A DNA stretch of 64,000 bases from Planctomycetota bacterium (GTDB taxonomy: Bacteria; Planctomycetota; MHYJ01; WSZJ01; JACPWG01), in contig JACPWG010000185.1 in NCBI GenBank assembly GCA_016197205.1, forward strand, positions 124,001 to 188,000, read 5' to 3'. This document shows, one piece after another, positions 9,389-18,412 of this stretch. The position numbers and the translations under genes were made by a program. Under the pieces are notes generated by a model. The model made no database searches and had not been told where the DNA came from. It saw nothing but the letters and a program-made list of their open reading frames with translations. How positions within the stretch are numbered: position 1 is the stretch's first letter; the number at the start of each line of letters is the position of its first letter.

Positions 9389-11011
9389 CTATTCGGTCCC
9401 GGTCGGGGCCCCATCGACCAGTTCTTGGAGGACCTCGTCCAGGGCTTCGTTGGAGATGTAGCGCTTCGCAATGAGGATCTCGCCGAGCGGCCACGCCATG
9501 CCGCCCGCTGCCATGCGCTTCTGCCCTTCGATGCAGTCGGCCAGGTCCTCCAGCCGGAGCTTCCCCCGCCGGACCAGGAGCTGTCCGAGCGCGAGGTCGC
9601 CTTCGTCGCCGGCCGCCGCTTCTTCGGGCGCGGAGGCGGCCGGAGAGAGATCGGGCGGCGCCGAGCGGGCGACTTCGTGCAGGATCGCGGTGACCACGCC
9701 CGCGGGCAGGAGCTTGCGGACCTGGAGAAACTGGGCGACCGATTGGTACGAGCGGCGCCGCCGGATGAACTGGAACTGCGCGGCGAGCACCTCCTGGCAG
9801 GTCCGCGCGGAGAGGCCGTGGTGGCGGATGGCCAGGGTCACGAAGTGGAGGTCGGTGAGCGCGACGTTGGGCTCCGCCGAAGCGGGGCCGCCGGCGAGCG
9901 GAATGGCGAGGGAGAGGAGGAGATCCCGGACGTCCGGGAGGAGGACGCCGGCGTAGACCAGGAGGTCGGTGACGGGGGAGCCCTGCCCCTCCGTGACCCG
10001 CCCGGCGAGCGCGTCGACCGCGCGATCGACGAGGTCCATGGGAACCAGGGCGTGATCGGAGGCGAGCCAGGCGGCCCGCAGGTCCTGCTCGATCGTCCCG
10101 CGAAACGGGGCGATCGCCCGCGCGGGCAAGGCCTCGGTCCGCGTCGCGCCCAGCGCAGCCAGGAGGTGGGTCACCTCGGCCGGGGGCAGGGCGCCGCTCA
10201 CCACCGCGATCCAGGGCAGATCGGGCACGCTGCCGAGTCGCTGGACGGCTTCGAAGTGCGCATGGATCTCCTCAGCCTCTTCGATGCTGAGCAACTCCTG
10301 CTCGGCGGCCGCCCGGAGGAAGGCCTCCGCGAAGTCGACGCTGCTGGGAAGCGCGGCGACGGGGGCGGGCTGCGCGGCGACGGGCGCGGCGGGCACGGCA
10401 ACGCGAGGAAGCGGCATCGCCGCTCGGGGAGGAGCAGCCGCGGGTCGGGGCGGGCCTGCGGGGGGCGCGGCCGGTCCGCGCGCGGAAGCCGCGGGCGCGG
10501 GCGCCGCCGGTCGGCTGGGCGCGGCCGGGCGCGAATCGGCCGCCGGCCACCGGCCGACCCCGCCGAACTCGCGCGCGAGTCGTGCGTAGTCTCGCTCGTG
10601 CGAGGCCTCGACGAGCACGGCGAGGCCGGGGAAGCGGGCGGGGTCGAGGCTATTCTGGGAGGCGAGGACGTCGAAGAGCGTGTCCGCGCTCTGGTGGAAC
10701 TCTCCCCGAAAGCGCTGTGTTCTTCGGGCGCTGTCGAGCTGCTTGTCGGTCACGAGGCGGTGCTCGAGAAGATAGTCCGTGAAGTACGTTTCCTCGGAGG
10801 CCAGTTTCATTTCGAGGGCGCGGCGCGACATTTCCTGGAGCACGTCGGGGGCGAGGCGGCCCAGGTTCAGGAGAAACTCACCCAGCGGGCAGCCGCGGCC
10901 TTGTGCCTCCTGGGAGGCGAGCAGCCCGAGGGCGTGGACGAGAACCTCCCGCGGCAGCCCCGCATACACGTTGGCGGCCTTCGCGAGCCACAGGTCCTCC
11001 AGCGTCGGCAC
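9389..11011 (-). CDS. MshEN-like repeat protein
   Basis: 540 residues. The C terminus has two MshEN/GspE-N-like modules with the pattern LGQLLVRRGKL(x)LEDL and PLGEILIAKRYISNEALDEVL. A similar module opens the protein (PLGEFLLNLGRLAPDVLQE). A low-complexity Ala/Pro linker spans about 158-225. MshEN domains bind c-di-GMP or act as interaction modules in type II secretion and type IV pilus ATPases, but no ATPase domain is present here. It sits just upstream of a response regulator, suggesting a shared signalling role. Binding of a nucleotide is not shown by the sequence. Confidence 0.65.
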   Translation of the reverse strand: MPTLEDLWLAKAANVYAGLPREVLVHALGLLASQEAQGRGCPLGEFLLNLGRLAPDVLQEMSRRALEMKLASEETYFTDYLLEHRLVTDKQLDSARRTQRFRGEFHQSADTLFDVLASQNSLDPARFPGLAVLVEASHERDYARLAREFGGVGRWPAADSRPAAPSRPAAPAPAASARGPAAPPAGPPRPAAAPPRAAMPLPRVAVPAAPVAAQPAPVAALPSSVDFAEAFLRAAAEQELLSIEEAEEIHAHFEAVQRLGSVPDLPWIAVVSGALPPAEVTHLLAALGATRTEALPARAIAPFRGTIEQDLRAAWLASDHALVPMDLVDRAVDALAGRVTEGQGSPVTDLLVYAGVLLPDVRDLLLSLAIPLAGGPASAEPNVALTDLHFVTLAIRHHGLSARTCQEVLAAQFQFIRRRRSYQSVAQFLQVRKLLPAGVVTAILHEVARSAPPDLSPAASAPEEAAAGDEGDLALGQLLVRRGKLRLEDLADCIEGQKRMAAGGMAWPLGEILIAKRYISNEALDEVLQELVDGAPTGTE

Positions 11012-11440
11012 GTTGAGACCCCCCCGGTACGCTCCCCAGGGGCCCTCTTGCCAGAGCCGACCCGGGGGATGTGGAGCCGGACGCGTCGATGCCCGAAGCG
11101 CCCCCGCGGGCCGCGACGGGCCGGGCAGCGGAAACCACCATTCTCGAATCGGCCGGAGGGTGCGTCAAGGGAAACCCGATTCGGAGCCTGGAGCGGGGGC
11201 GGGCGGAGGGGCTGGCCGAAGCCCGATTTCGAAGGGCTGCTGTTCGACGAAGGCGCCCCTTGGCCACGGAGACGAAACGAGCCACAGAGGGCACGGAGGA
11301 CATCGAGGGAGGCGAAAAAAAGATTACCGATTTCGTCGCTCTTCCCATCCGATCCCGCAGCGGGTACACTGCGACGCGCGCGCGCCCCCGCGGAGGGGCG
11401 GCGTCGAGGCGGAGCGCGATGTGTTTCAGGTAATCTGCGG
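11012..11440. other. Intergenic region with a CACGGAGAC-type repeat
   Basis: No gene is recognised. Around 11266-11310 there are degenerate copies of CCACGGAGAC / CCACAGAGG / CACGGAGG, the same family as at about 35545, 35744, 48330 and 50436. An A7 run follows at 11315-11321. The segment separates divergent genes, so promoters for both should lie here, but none can be picked with confidence. Confidence 0.5.
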
Positions 11441-12202
11441 ATGGCAAAAACCCGGTTCGCCGACTATCGGGACGAGCTCCGCTTCCAGCGCGAGACGTGG
11501 GAGCGGAAGGCCTCGCTCCGGGCGCTCTACCACGCCTGGTACGCCGAGGTGGTGGATGCCCTCTCGCCTCGGCGGCCGGTCGTCGAAATCGGCTCTGGCT
11601 GCGGGAACTTCAAGGCGTTCTTCCCCGCGTGCCTCGCGACGGACGCGCTCCGCGTCGGCGACTGGCTCGGCGCGCAAGTGGACGCCCGGTCGCTGCCGTT
11701 TCGGGCGGGCTCCGTCGGCAACTTCGTGCTGGTGGACTGCCTCCACCACCTCCCGAGGCCGCTCGCTTTTCTGCGCCAGGCGGCCGCTGCGCTTTCGCCG
11801 TCCGGCCGGATCGTCCTGCTGGAGCCGGCGGCCACGCCCTGGGCGCGGTTCGTCTACGGCGCCTTTCATCACGAGCCCGTCGAGCTCACCCAGGACTTCC
11901 TCGCCGAGGACGCGCTCCCGGAGCCGCCCAACCCTGGCTTCTCCTACGCGAACATGGCCGTGGGCACGGCGCTCTTCGAGCGGCGGCCGCGCGAGACGCT
12001 GGCGCGACTGCCCGGCCTCGCGCTCGTGGGCGTCCGCTACACGGACGTCCTGGCCTACCCGCTCACCGGCGGCTTCGGCTACCGGGATTACCTGAGCCCG
12101 GGAACGGTGCTCTCGCTACGCCGGGCGGAGGGGCGGTGGCTGCGCGGTCGCATGGCGGCCAGGCTCGGACTGAAGATGCGAGTGGTGCTGGAAAAGGCGT
12201 GA
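11441..12202 (+). CDS. SAM-dependent methyltransferase, class I
   Basis: 253 residues from ATG 11441, preceded by CAGG. Motif I is VVEIGSGCGNFKAFF (about 46-60), motif II-like residues include DARSLPF, and motif III is FVLVDCLHHLPRPLAFL. These fit the Methyltransf_11 fold, with SAM bound at the E-x-G-x-G-x-G loop. Close relatives often act on quinones, lipids or sugars, but nothing here fixes the substrate. It is a single gene running in the opposite direction to its neighbours. Confidence 0.85.
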   Translation: MAKTRFADYRDELRFQRETWERKASLRALYHAWYAEVVDALSPRRPVVEIGSGCGNFKAFFPACLATDALRVGDWLGAQVDARSLPFRAGSVGNFVLVDCLHHLPRPLAFLRQAAAALSPSGRIVLLEPAATPWARFVYGAFHHEPVELTQDFLAEDALPEPPNPGFSYANMAVGTALFERRPRETLARLPGLALVGVRYTDVLAYPLTGGFGYRDYLSPGTVLSLRRAEGRWLRGRMAARLGLKMRVVLEKA

Positions 12203-12734
12203 GCCTCGCGCCCGTCCTCCCTCCGCCTCCCGCGCGGCCTGGTCGAGAGCGATCCTCCGGCGCATCCGCCGAGGCGCCTGGCGTTCGCAGGCCCGAGCCG
12301 CTACCGTCCGCGAAGAGAGGGTGGCTGCTTTTTTGTTTTGGAACCCGTGCGCGGTCGATGCAAGTGCTACGACGGAGAACTCGCCACCGGAAACACCGAA
12401 GGCAGCGAGAGCAGCGAGAGCAGCGAGAGCACCGAAAGCAGCGAAAGCAGCGAAAGCACCGAAAGCACTCGAACCGTCTCGGTGGAATGCGGAGTCTTCG
12501 GCGTCTTCGGTCGCTCGTCCCTTCCGGTTGCGGCGAAGGGCCGCGCCAGGAGCCCCCTTCTTGTGAGGCGCCGTCTACTGCGTGCGGGCAGGATCGAACA
12601 GGGGGCTGCGGCAGGGCGCGCCGAGGCCGCTCCCTTACGGTCGCGGTTCCGTGTGCTGCACGCGCGTCGGGCGGACGTGAAGGCGCGGGGGCGTCGCGAG
12701 CCGCGCTACCCGGGAGTCCTTTGATCCCGGTCCC
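12203..12734. other. Intergenic region, 532 bp, with a 9-bp tandem array
   Basis: It separates the convergent 3' ends of the methyltransferase and rarA. It holds a T-rich patch (GCTTTTTTGTTTT near 12328) and the tandem array listed separately. No gene or clear terminator hairpin is recognised. Confidence 0.5.
12398..12468. repeat. Tandem repeat of 9-bp AGCAGCGAG/AGCACCGAA units
   Basis: About seven to eight imperfect units with two interleaved forms, AGCAGCGAG then AGCAGCGAA or AGCACCGAA. The change from G-ending to A-ending units half-way along suggests separate rounds of expansion. Confidence 0.85.
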
Positions 12735-14333
12735 TCACCGGGCTTCGTCCGTGCTCCCCAAAGTCCGCTTCGTTCGCAGCTCCGCCCGCGCCGCCGCCCA
12801 CGCGGCCATGCGCGCCGCCAGGGTCGCTTCGAAGCCGCTCGTCGTGGGGCGGTAGTACGAGCGGTCGCGGAGGGAGTCGGGCAGGTAGGCCTGGTCGACG
12901 ACGCCGCCAGCGTGGTCGTGGGGATACAGGTAGCCCGCGCCGTAGCCGACCTCGGTCATGAGCGGGGTCACGGCGTTCCGGATCCAGAGCGGCACAGGCG
13001 GGACCTCGCGGGAGCGCAGATCCTCCTGGACGCGGGCATAGGCCGTGTAGAGCGCGTTCGACTTCGGCGCTGCGGCGAGGTAGGCGGCGAGCTGGGCAAG
13101 GGCGAGCGCGCCCTCGGGCATGCCGATGAAGTGCACGGCGTCCTTCGCCGCGATCGCGAGGCCGAGCGCCTGCGGGTCGGCGAGGCCGACATCCTCCGAG
13201 GCGAAGCGCACCATGCGGCGAGCGACATACAGCGGGTCCTCGCCGCTCTCCAGCATGCGACCCAGCCAGTACAGGGACGCCTGCACGTCGCCGCCCCGCA
13301 GGCTCTTGTGCAGGGCGGAAATGATGTTGAAGTGCTCCTCCCCCGCGCGGTCGTAGAGCAGCGGTCGCGCCTGCGCCGCGGCGCGCACGCCCTCAACGGT
13401 GAGTCGAGCGCGCAACTGCGATCCTTCAGCACCCTCCACGGTACTCGAGGCTCCGACCACCGCTTCCTCCCCATCGGCCGCCCCTCCCCCTCTCCCCGGA
13501 GGGGAGGGGGCTGGGGTGAGGGGCACCCTCGCACCACCCTGTTCGCCCGCCCCCGCCGCCCCCGTCCCCACCGCCGACTGCGCGGCGACCTCCAGCAGCG
13601 TCAGCCCCACGCGCGCGTCCCCGTTCGCCAGCCGGGCGATCTGCTCCAGCGCCTCGGGCGCGGCGTCAACCGCGAGCTCCCCCAGCCCGCGTTCCGTATC
13701 CGCGAGCGCGCGCTCGAGCAGCCGGCGCACCTCCGCCTCCGTCAGCGCCCGCAACACCAGCACCCGGCAGCGAGACAGCAGCGCGGCGTTCACTTCAAAC
13801 GACGGGTTCTCGGTCGTCGCCCCCACGAGGACGATCGTGCCGTCTTCGACGGCGGGCAGGAACGCGTCCTGTTGCGCCCGGTTGAAGCGGTGGATCTCGT
13901 CGATGAAGAGGATCGTCCGCCGGCCCTGCCGCTCCCGGGTCCAGCGGGAGCGCTCCAGCACCTCCTTGATCTCCTTCACGCCGGAGGTGACGGCGCTGTA
14001 CGCCACGAAGTCATGTCCACCGGCGCCTGCGAGGAGCCGCGCCAGGGTGGTCTTGCCGCTCCCCGGCGGCCCCCAGAGGATGAGCGAGGGGGGCGTCCCC
14101 GCGGCGAGGAGCCGCAGGAGCGGCCGGTTCGGGCCGAGGATCTCCTCCTGCCCTACGAATTCCTCGACGGTTCGCGGCCGCATGCGCTCGGCGAGCGGAG
14201 GCCGCGGTCGCGCGCCGGCGCGCCGTGGCGCCTGCCCGGCCGGCGTGCCCGCCGCCTCCGGGTCCTCCATCGACCGGCGCGCCGCGGCGTCCGCGTCCCG
14301 GGCGGCGTCCGCTCGATCGAAGAGCCCTGCCAT
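12735..14333 (-). CDS. rarA: Replication-associated recombination protein A (RarA/MgsA)
   Basis: 532 residues, longer than the usual ~440. Walker A GPPGSGKT is at 88-95 and Walker B ILFIDEIHRFNRAQQDAFLP follows, then sensor 1 (GATTENPSF), an arginine finger (LLSRCRVLVL) and the MgsA C-terminal domain (EEHFNIISALHKSLRGGD ... YLPDSLRDRSYYRPT). RarA acts at stalled replication forks. The ATG overlaps the dacB stop (TGATG). About 60 extra residues between AQSAVG and LTVEGVRAAAQARP are Gly/Ala/Pro-rich and partly encoded by the dispersed repeat at 13481-13530. The insertion falls between the AAA lid and the C-terminal domain and keeps the frame. Confidence 0.93.
   Translation of the reverse strand: MAGLFDRADAARDADAAARRSMEDPEAAGTPAGQAPRRAGARPRPPLAERMRPRTVEEFVGQEEILGPNRPLLRLLAAGTPPSLILWGPPGSGKTTLARLLAGAGGHDFVAYSAVTSGVKEIKEVLERSRWTRERQGRRTILFIDEIHRFNRAQQDAFLPAVEDGTIVLVGATTENPSFEVNAALLSRCRVLVLRALTEAEVRRLLERALADTERGLGELAVDAAPEALEQIARLANGDARVGLTLLEVAAQSAVGTGAAGAGEQGGARVPLTPAPSPPGRGGGAADGEEAVVGASSTVEGAEGSQLRARLTVEGVRAAAQARPLLYDRAGEEHFNIISALHKSLRGGDVQASLYWLGRMLESGEDPLYVARRMVRFASEDVGLADPQALGLAIAAKDAVHFIGMPEGALALAQLAAYLAAAPKSNALYTAYARVQEDLRSREVPPVPLWIRNAVTPLMTEVGYGAGYLYPHDHAGGVVDQAYLPDSLRDRSYYRPTTSGFEATLAARMAAWAAARAELRTKRTLGSTDEAR
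13481..13530. repeat. Dispersed repeat family R4 inside rarA
   Basis: A C/G-rich palindromic element of the CCCTCTCCCC...GGGTGAGGGG type. A second copy of the family is intergenic at 54259-54311. Here it is read in frame as PLTPAPSPPGRGG within the extra linker of RarA. Confidence 0.75.
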
Positions 14334-15997
14334 CAGCGTCTCCCGCGTCGCGCGCTGGGGTCCTGCGCCTTCCCACCGTCCACGAACAGGCGGCACGCCT
14401 TGTCCTGGAATTGCCGGACCTGCCACAGCTCCACTTTGTAGTTGTTGGCGAGGATCGAGAAGGCGACGGTGTCCCCGTCGCGCGCGAGCGCGTAGCCGGA
14501 GAGGGCACAGACGCCCGCGAGATAGCCGGTCTTCCCCAGCACGCGCCCCCGGTAGGATTCCTCGGTCAACCGCTTCTTCAGCGTGCCGGCCTTTCCGGCG
14601 ATGGAGAGGGCGTCGCGGAAGACCTCGAAGTCGGGTCGGCCCGCCATCCAGCGCAGCACGGACACGAGCTGTGACGCCGAAAAGCGATTGCCGCGCGCCA
14701 TGCCGGAGCCGTCGGTGAGGGCGGCGTCGCCGGGCGGGATCCCCGCGCGCGTCAAGCACGCCTTCACCGCCTCGACCCCGGCGGCCCAGGTCCCGGTCCC
14801 CGACTCGTGCGCTCCGACGAGCTTGAGCAGCGTCTCCGCGTACAGATTCTGGCTGTTCTGGTCCATGATCCGGAGCGTGGACGGCAGGTCCGACTCCCAG
14901 GCGGCGATCGGGGACAGGGCCCCGGGGACGAAGGGCTGCGGCGCGGCCCGGACCGTGCCCCGCACCTCGATGCCCTTTCGGGCGAGCGTCTCGCGGAGCA
15001 CGTTTCCGAAAAAAAGAGTTGGTTCGTGCACGGGCACCGATTCGGTGTACCCGGTGCCCTGCGTCCAGCACTGGCCCTTCACGCGCAGGCCTTCGGTGCG
15101 CGGGTCGCGGACGATCGCGATGAGGTGTTTCGCCTTGTCGGTGGTGGTCGTGCACTCGTTGGTCAGGGGGATGGAGGCGGTCGGGGGCTCGAGCGTGACA
15201 CGGGCGGGCGCACCCGGCCGCGGGCCCGGCGCGACGGTGACGTCCACGCAGTTGTCGTTCAGCGTGAGGGCGGAGATCGGCGCGCAGTACCACTGGTCGA
15301 GCTGGTCGGCGGGCCAGCCGGGGTGGAGTCGTTCGCGGTCGAAGAGGGTGTCGTCGCACACGAGGTCTCCGGCGACAGCCTTCACCCCGGCCTTGGTCAG
15401 CGCGTCCGCCCACGCTTCGAAGACGAACGTGCTGTGACCCGGGTGCGCCCGGGCGGAGAGGTTGGGATCGCCGCTCCCCTTGACGACGAGATCGCCGGCG
15501 ACGAGGCCGGCGGCGTCCGGCGGGGAGGTCACGTAGACGCCGGTGAGGAAGCGAAACTGCCGTCCGAGCAGGTCGAGCGCGGCGGCTGAGGTGAGGACCT
15601 TGGTGTTGGACGCCAGGACGAGGGGCTCTCCGGCGTTCACCTGAGCGAGGACGGCGCCGGAGCGCAGGGACACGGCGTAGAGGCCGAGCTTTGTTTTTCC
15701 GAACTGCGCGTCGGCGACCATGCGCTCGATGGCGGTCTGGTATGCGGGGGGCTCGGTCGCGGACGGGGCGCCGGCAGGTGCGACGGGTGCGACGGGTGCG
15801 ACGGGTGCGACGGGCGGGGGCCCGGGCTCAGCGGCCGGGGCGGGGTTTGGGGTCGGTTCGCCCGCGGCGGGCGGGGCGGAGCCGCCGGGCGTGGGGGCGG
15901 GCCCGGCGGAGGCCGGGAAGAGGAACGCGAGGGGCAAGAGCAAGCAGAAGGCGGACAGAAAGGCGTTTGGACTCGCCGGCAGCCGGGGCTTGCGCAT
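14333..15997 (-). CDS. dacB: D-alanyl-D-alanine carboxypeptidase/endopeptidase (PBP4 type)
   Basis: 554 residues from ATG 15997, preceded by AGGAAAGGTG. A signal peptide (about 1-31) and an Ala/Pro-rich linker with PVA tandem units come first. Next is a class C PBP4 domain: SxxK is S130-N-T-K133, SxN lies in MDQNSQN, and KTG lies in VLGKTGYLAG. A large insertion between SxxK and SxN is typical of PBP4. The enzyme trims peptidoglycan peptides in the periplasm. An A7 run (15009-15015) encodes Leu-Phe-Phe using CTT-TTT-TTC. It is followed directly by rarA. The Pro/Ala linker between signal and catalytic domain is longer than usual. Confidence 0.92.
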   Translation of the reverse strand: MRKPRLPASPNAFLSAFCLLLPLAFLFPASAGPAPTPGGSAPPAAGEPTPNPAPAAEPGPPPVAPVAPVAPVAPAGAPSATEPPAYQTAIERMVADAQFGKTKLGLYAVSLRSGAVLAQVNAGEPLVLASNTKVLTSAAALDLLGRQFRFLTGVYVTSPPDAAGLVAGDLVVKGSGDPNLSARAHPGHSTFVFEAWADALTKAGVKAVAGDLVCDDTLFDRERLHPGWPADQLDQWYCAPISALTLNDNCVDVTVAPGPRPGAPARVTLEPPTASIPLTNECTTTTDKAKHLIAIVRDPRTEGLRVKGQCWTQGTGYTESVPVHEPTLFFGNVLRETLARKGIEVRGTVRAAPQPFVPGALSPIAAWESDLPSTLRIMDQNSQNLYAETLLKLVGAHESGTGTWAAGVEAVKACLTRAGIPPGDAALTDGSGMARGNRFSASQLVSVLRWMAGRPDFEVFRDALSIAGKAGTLKKRLTEESYRGRVLGKTGYLAGVCALSGYALARDGDTVAFSILANNYKVELWQVRQFQDKACRLFVDGGKAQDPSARRGRR

Positions 15998-16690
15998 CGG
16001 GCACACCTTTCCTGGAACGAAGTGTTCGAGCGACGCGGGGGCGGACGCGGGGGCGGATGGGCAGGAGAGGCCGGTCGACGAAGTCTTGCTTCCGCTTCCG
16101 GCGGATGGCTCAGCGCCCGCGCAAAAATAACTGCGCAGATTCGGACCTCGAGGCTCCGGGGGGCGCGGCCCTCTGGGCCGCGCCCCCAGGCATCGGTCGA
16201 TCCACGGAAATGTAAAGTAATCCTTGCGCGGGCGCTCAGCGGTCCACAACCCTGCGGCCCGACGGTCCGCCTGAAGGCGGAACCACGAACGGCGACGGCG
16301 GCCATCGAGGACGGCGACCGCAAGGGCCGACGGGTCGTTCGTGCTGCGTTGACAGAGTTCAGGGACGATTCCTGGGGGCGCGGGCCTCCCTCCTTCGCTC
16401 GCTCCCCGCGAGCTACGGAGCCCAGGCCGGCCCGCGCGAGCGGGCGCACGGCGTACACTGCGCAGTAGGCGCGGGGACGACGAGGTCCAAAGCGGGTTAG
16501 TGGGCCCCTAAGGATAGAGCGGGAGCGATGCCGCGTCAACGGGTTTCAGGGCGCGGCTCCTTGATTTTCTATGCGGTCGTCGTATGATGGCGCCCGGCGG
16601 CTTGCCGTGCCGGACGCGACACGCGATTCGGCTTGCTTCCGGCGCCTCGCCACCCCGGTTCGCTCCTTCAGCCAGGAACGGTGGCTCTCC
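15998..16690. repeat. Intergenic region with composite repeats R2 and R1
   Basis: About 690 bp between divergent dacB and the TPR gene. A unit at about 16112-16236 is bounded by a 12-bp inverted repeat (AGCGCCCGCGCA / TGCGCGGGCGCT). It holds a 13-bp perfect stem with loop TCT (16159-16187), and its right half is the conserved R2 sequence also found at 23847 and 44733. It is followed directly by an R1 copy (core 16267-16280). No gene is recognised here. Confidence 0.75.
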
Positions 16691-17689
16691 ATGTTTCGGC
16701 GGCGGTTTCCTTTTGACGTGGACCTCGGGACAGGCGGGGCGCCCGCCTTCCTTCCGCTCCTCGTCGGCCTCCTGCTCTGCGCGTCCCTCTTCGGTTCCCT
16801 GGACGCGGGCGGTTGGGCGGTGCGTGGCCTCCTGACCGTCTCGGCGTTCGCGGTCGTCGCGTTTCTGACCTGGGCCTACCGCGCGCGGGGCCGGACTTTT
16901 CCCCCGGGTCGGTTGGGGTGGTTCCTGCGACGAGCCCGCGGCCACGCGCGGCGCGGCCGGTTCGCGCGGGCGCTCAAGTGCTGCGACCGCGCGACCGACC
17001 TTGCCCCGCGCTCGGCCCGCGTCCACGAGGAGCGCGCGCTCGTGTACCTCCGGATGGGCCAGTACGAGAAGGGGGTCGAGGAGTTCGAGGCGGGGCGCGC
17101 GAGCGATCCCGACCGCTTCGAAATGTACGGGCTCTTCGCCGCGACGTACGCCCGGCTCGGGGACTTCGCACGCGCGGAGGCCGGCTATCGCGAAGTCCTC
17201 GCGCGGCGGCCGCGCGATTGGACCGCATGGCACGGCCTCGGTTTCGCCCTTTGGCGACAGGGGAAACGGGAGGAGGCGGTGGCCGCCCTGCGCGACGGGA
17301 TCGAGCGCTGCGAGTGGTCCGACGTCCTGGTGCCGCCCGCGATGACCTTTCTGGCCCGGCTGGGGAAGACCCCCGAGGCCGAGGAGCTGGGCCGCGCGCG
17401 CCGACCGCGCATGCGACGCCGCTTCTGGTGGCGAGCGGCGGCGGGTCATCTGGTCGGGGACCTGTCCGAGGCCGTGCTGCGTCGCTGGACCGCGTGGACG
17501 CGGGAACCGACCTGGCGGGTGGCGATCTATTTCTATCTCGCCGAACGAGCCGCCGCCCGCGGCGACGCGGAGCGCGCGAAGGCGTATCGTGACCGGTGCG
17601 TGCGCGAGGGGAAGGCGCACGAGTCGAGAGGCCTCGCCTGCCTCGTGCCGGAATGGGGGCTTGCACTCGCGGACTCCGTGGGAAGCTGA
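16691..17689 (+). CDS. TPR protein with two N-terminal membrane helices
   Basis: 332 residues from ATG 16691. The start is chosen because upstream residues are unlike the rest; no strong RBS is visible. Two hydrophobic helices lie at about 18-35 and 42-62 (PLLVGLLLCASLFGSL; GLLTVSAFAVVAFLTWAY). TPR units follow, with signatures RFARALKCCDRATDLAPRS, QYEKGVEEFEAGRASDP and DFARAEAGYREVLARRP. TPR arrays bind partner proteins; the partner is unknown. It is convergent with the damaged phosphatase gene. Confidence 0.75.
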   Translation: MFRRRFPFDVDLGTGGAPAFLPLLVGLLLCASLFGSLDAGGWAVRGLLTVSAFAVVAFLTWAYRARGRTFPPGRLGWFLRRARGHARRGRFARALKCCDRATDLAPRSARVHEERALVYLRMGQYEKGVEEFEAGRASDPDRFEMYGLFAATYARLGDFARAEAGYREVLARRPRDWTAWHGLGFALWRQGKREEAVAALRDGIERCEWSDVLVPPAMTFLARLGKTPEAEELGRARRPRMRRRFWWRAAAGHLVGDLSEAVLRRWTAWTREPTWRVAIYFYLAERAAARGDAERAKAYRDRCVREGKAHESRGLACLVPEWGLALADSVGS

Positions 17690-17699
17690 GGCCCCAGCT

Positions 17700-17857
17700 T
17701 GGTCGACGGGCCCCTGAGTACCGCCCCACAGAATTGGGTGACCAATTTCCTCGGCGATTTCGGCCGCCTGCTTCGTTGCGCTCGCTCGACGTAGTTCTCC
17801 GTTACTACGCCTCGCTCGCGCGCCTCGCGGGCGGCCGAACTTGCCTTCGGCTGTGCA
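17700..17857. repeat. Palindromic element that truncates the phosphatase gene
   Basis: It includes CGGCCGCC (17761-17768) facing GGCGGCCG (17830-17837), with internal CGCTCGCTCG and a CGTAGT...ACTACG hairpin. The element abuts the phosphatase coding sequence exactly where its protein similarity stops. Confidence 0.6.
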
Positions 17858-18412
17858 TGCGCTGCGGCCGTGTCCCTGCGCGCAGTGGATCAGCACGCGC
17901 TCGCCGGCCCGCCGCCGCTCGACGATCCACGTCACCGCCTCCGCGAGGTAGAGCGGGTGCGGGGGCACGCCGTCGAGCATCGGCCGGTAGCGGGCGCGCC
18001 CGGCCGCCGGAGGGAACTCGAAGCAGAGGTTCAGCACCGCGGCGATCCCCGCGTCCCGCACGCGACGACGCTCCCAGGGAAGCGGCAAAGCGCCCACGAA
18101 GAGGCCTTGTCCCACCTCATCGAAGCACGGCTCCCGGCTTGAAAGGCGGCGGAGCACCAGGATCGTCCCGCCGATGGCCGCATAAGGCAGGACGAGGAGC
18201 CGCAAAAAAAAGCGAAGCGGGGCGGGCGAACGCGCGAGCGCATCCTCGGCCCGCAGGCCCGCGGCGCGGGCGAGGAAGAAGGCCGACATCGCGATGCCGC
18301 TTGCGCCGAGCGCGAAGCACGTCCCGCGCGCCGCGACGGGGCCCGGCACGAGCGCTCCGACGGCGAGGAGCGACGACCCCAGGAGGCAGCAGACGAGGGG
18401 GAGGGGATTCAT
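17858..18412 (-). pseudogene. Dual-specificity protein phosphatase, truncated
   Basis: The 185 recognisable residues begin with two or three membrane helices, then a DSP domain with the general-acid Asp (MLDGVPP, D147) and the complete P-loop VLIHCAQGHGRS (C177 to R183). Similarity ends two residues later at a palindromic element. The frame stays open for several hundred more codons but only as antisense of the TPR gene. The helices that normally follow the P-loop are missing, so the enzyme is probably broken. Its ATG overlaps the stop of the upstream Ser/Thr kinase gene (ATGA), indicating a former kinase-phosphatase pair. Confidence 0.75.

Noticed and set aside
8588-11440. Very long open frame on the plus strand leading into the methyltransferase
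   Set aside because: It is antisense to the response regulator and MshEN-like genes, has no family similarity before base 11441, and long antisense frames are expected at this GC content.
12398-12468. CRISPR-like array
   Set aside because: Units are 9 bp without unique spacers.
12321-12724. Small open frames across the 9-bp tandem array
   Set aside because: Their products are low-complexity translations of the repeat, with no RBS.
14334-15413. Open frame continuing upstream of RarA through dacB
   Set aside because: It is an alternate frame of dacB; the RarA family starts near the ATG at 14333, which overlaps the dacB stop.
16508-17857. Continuation of the phosphatase frame to 16508
   Set aside because: This part is antisense to the TPR gene and a repeat element, with no phosphatase similarity.
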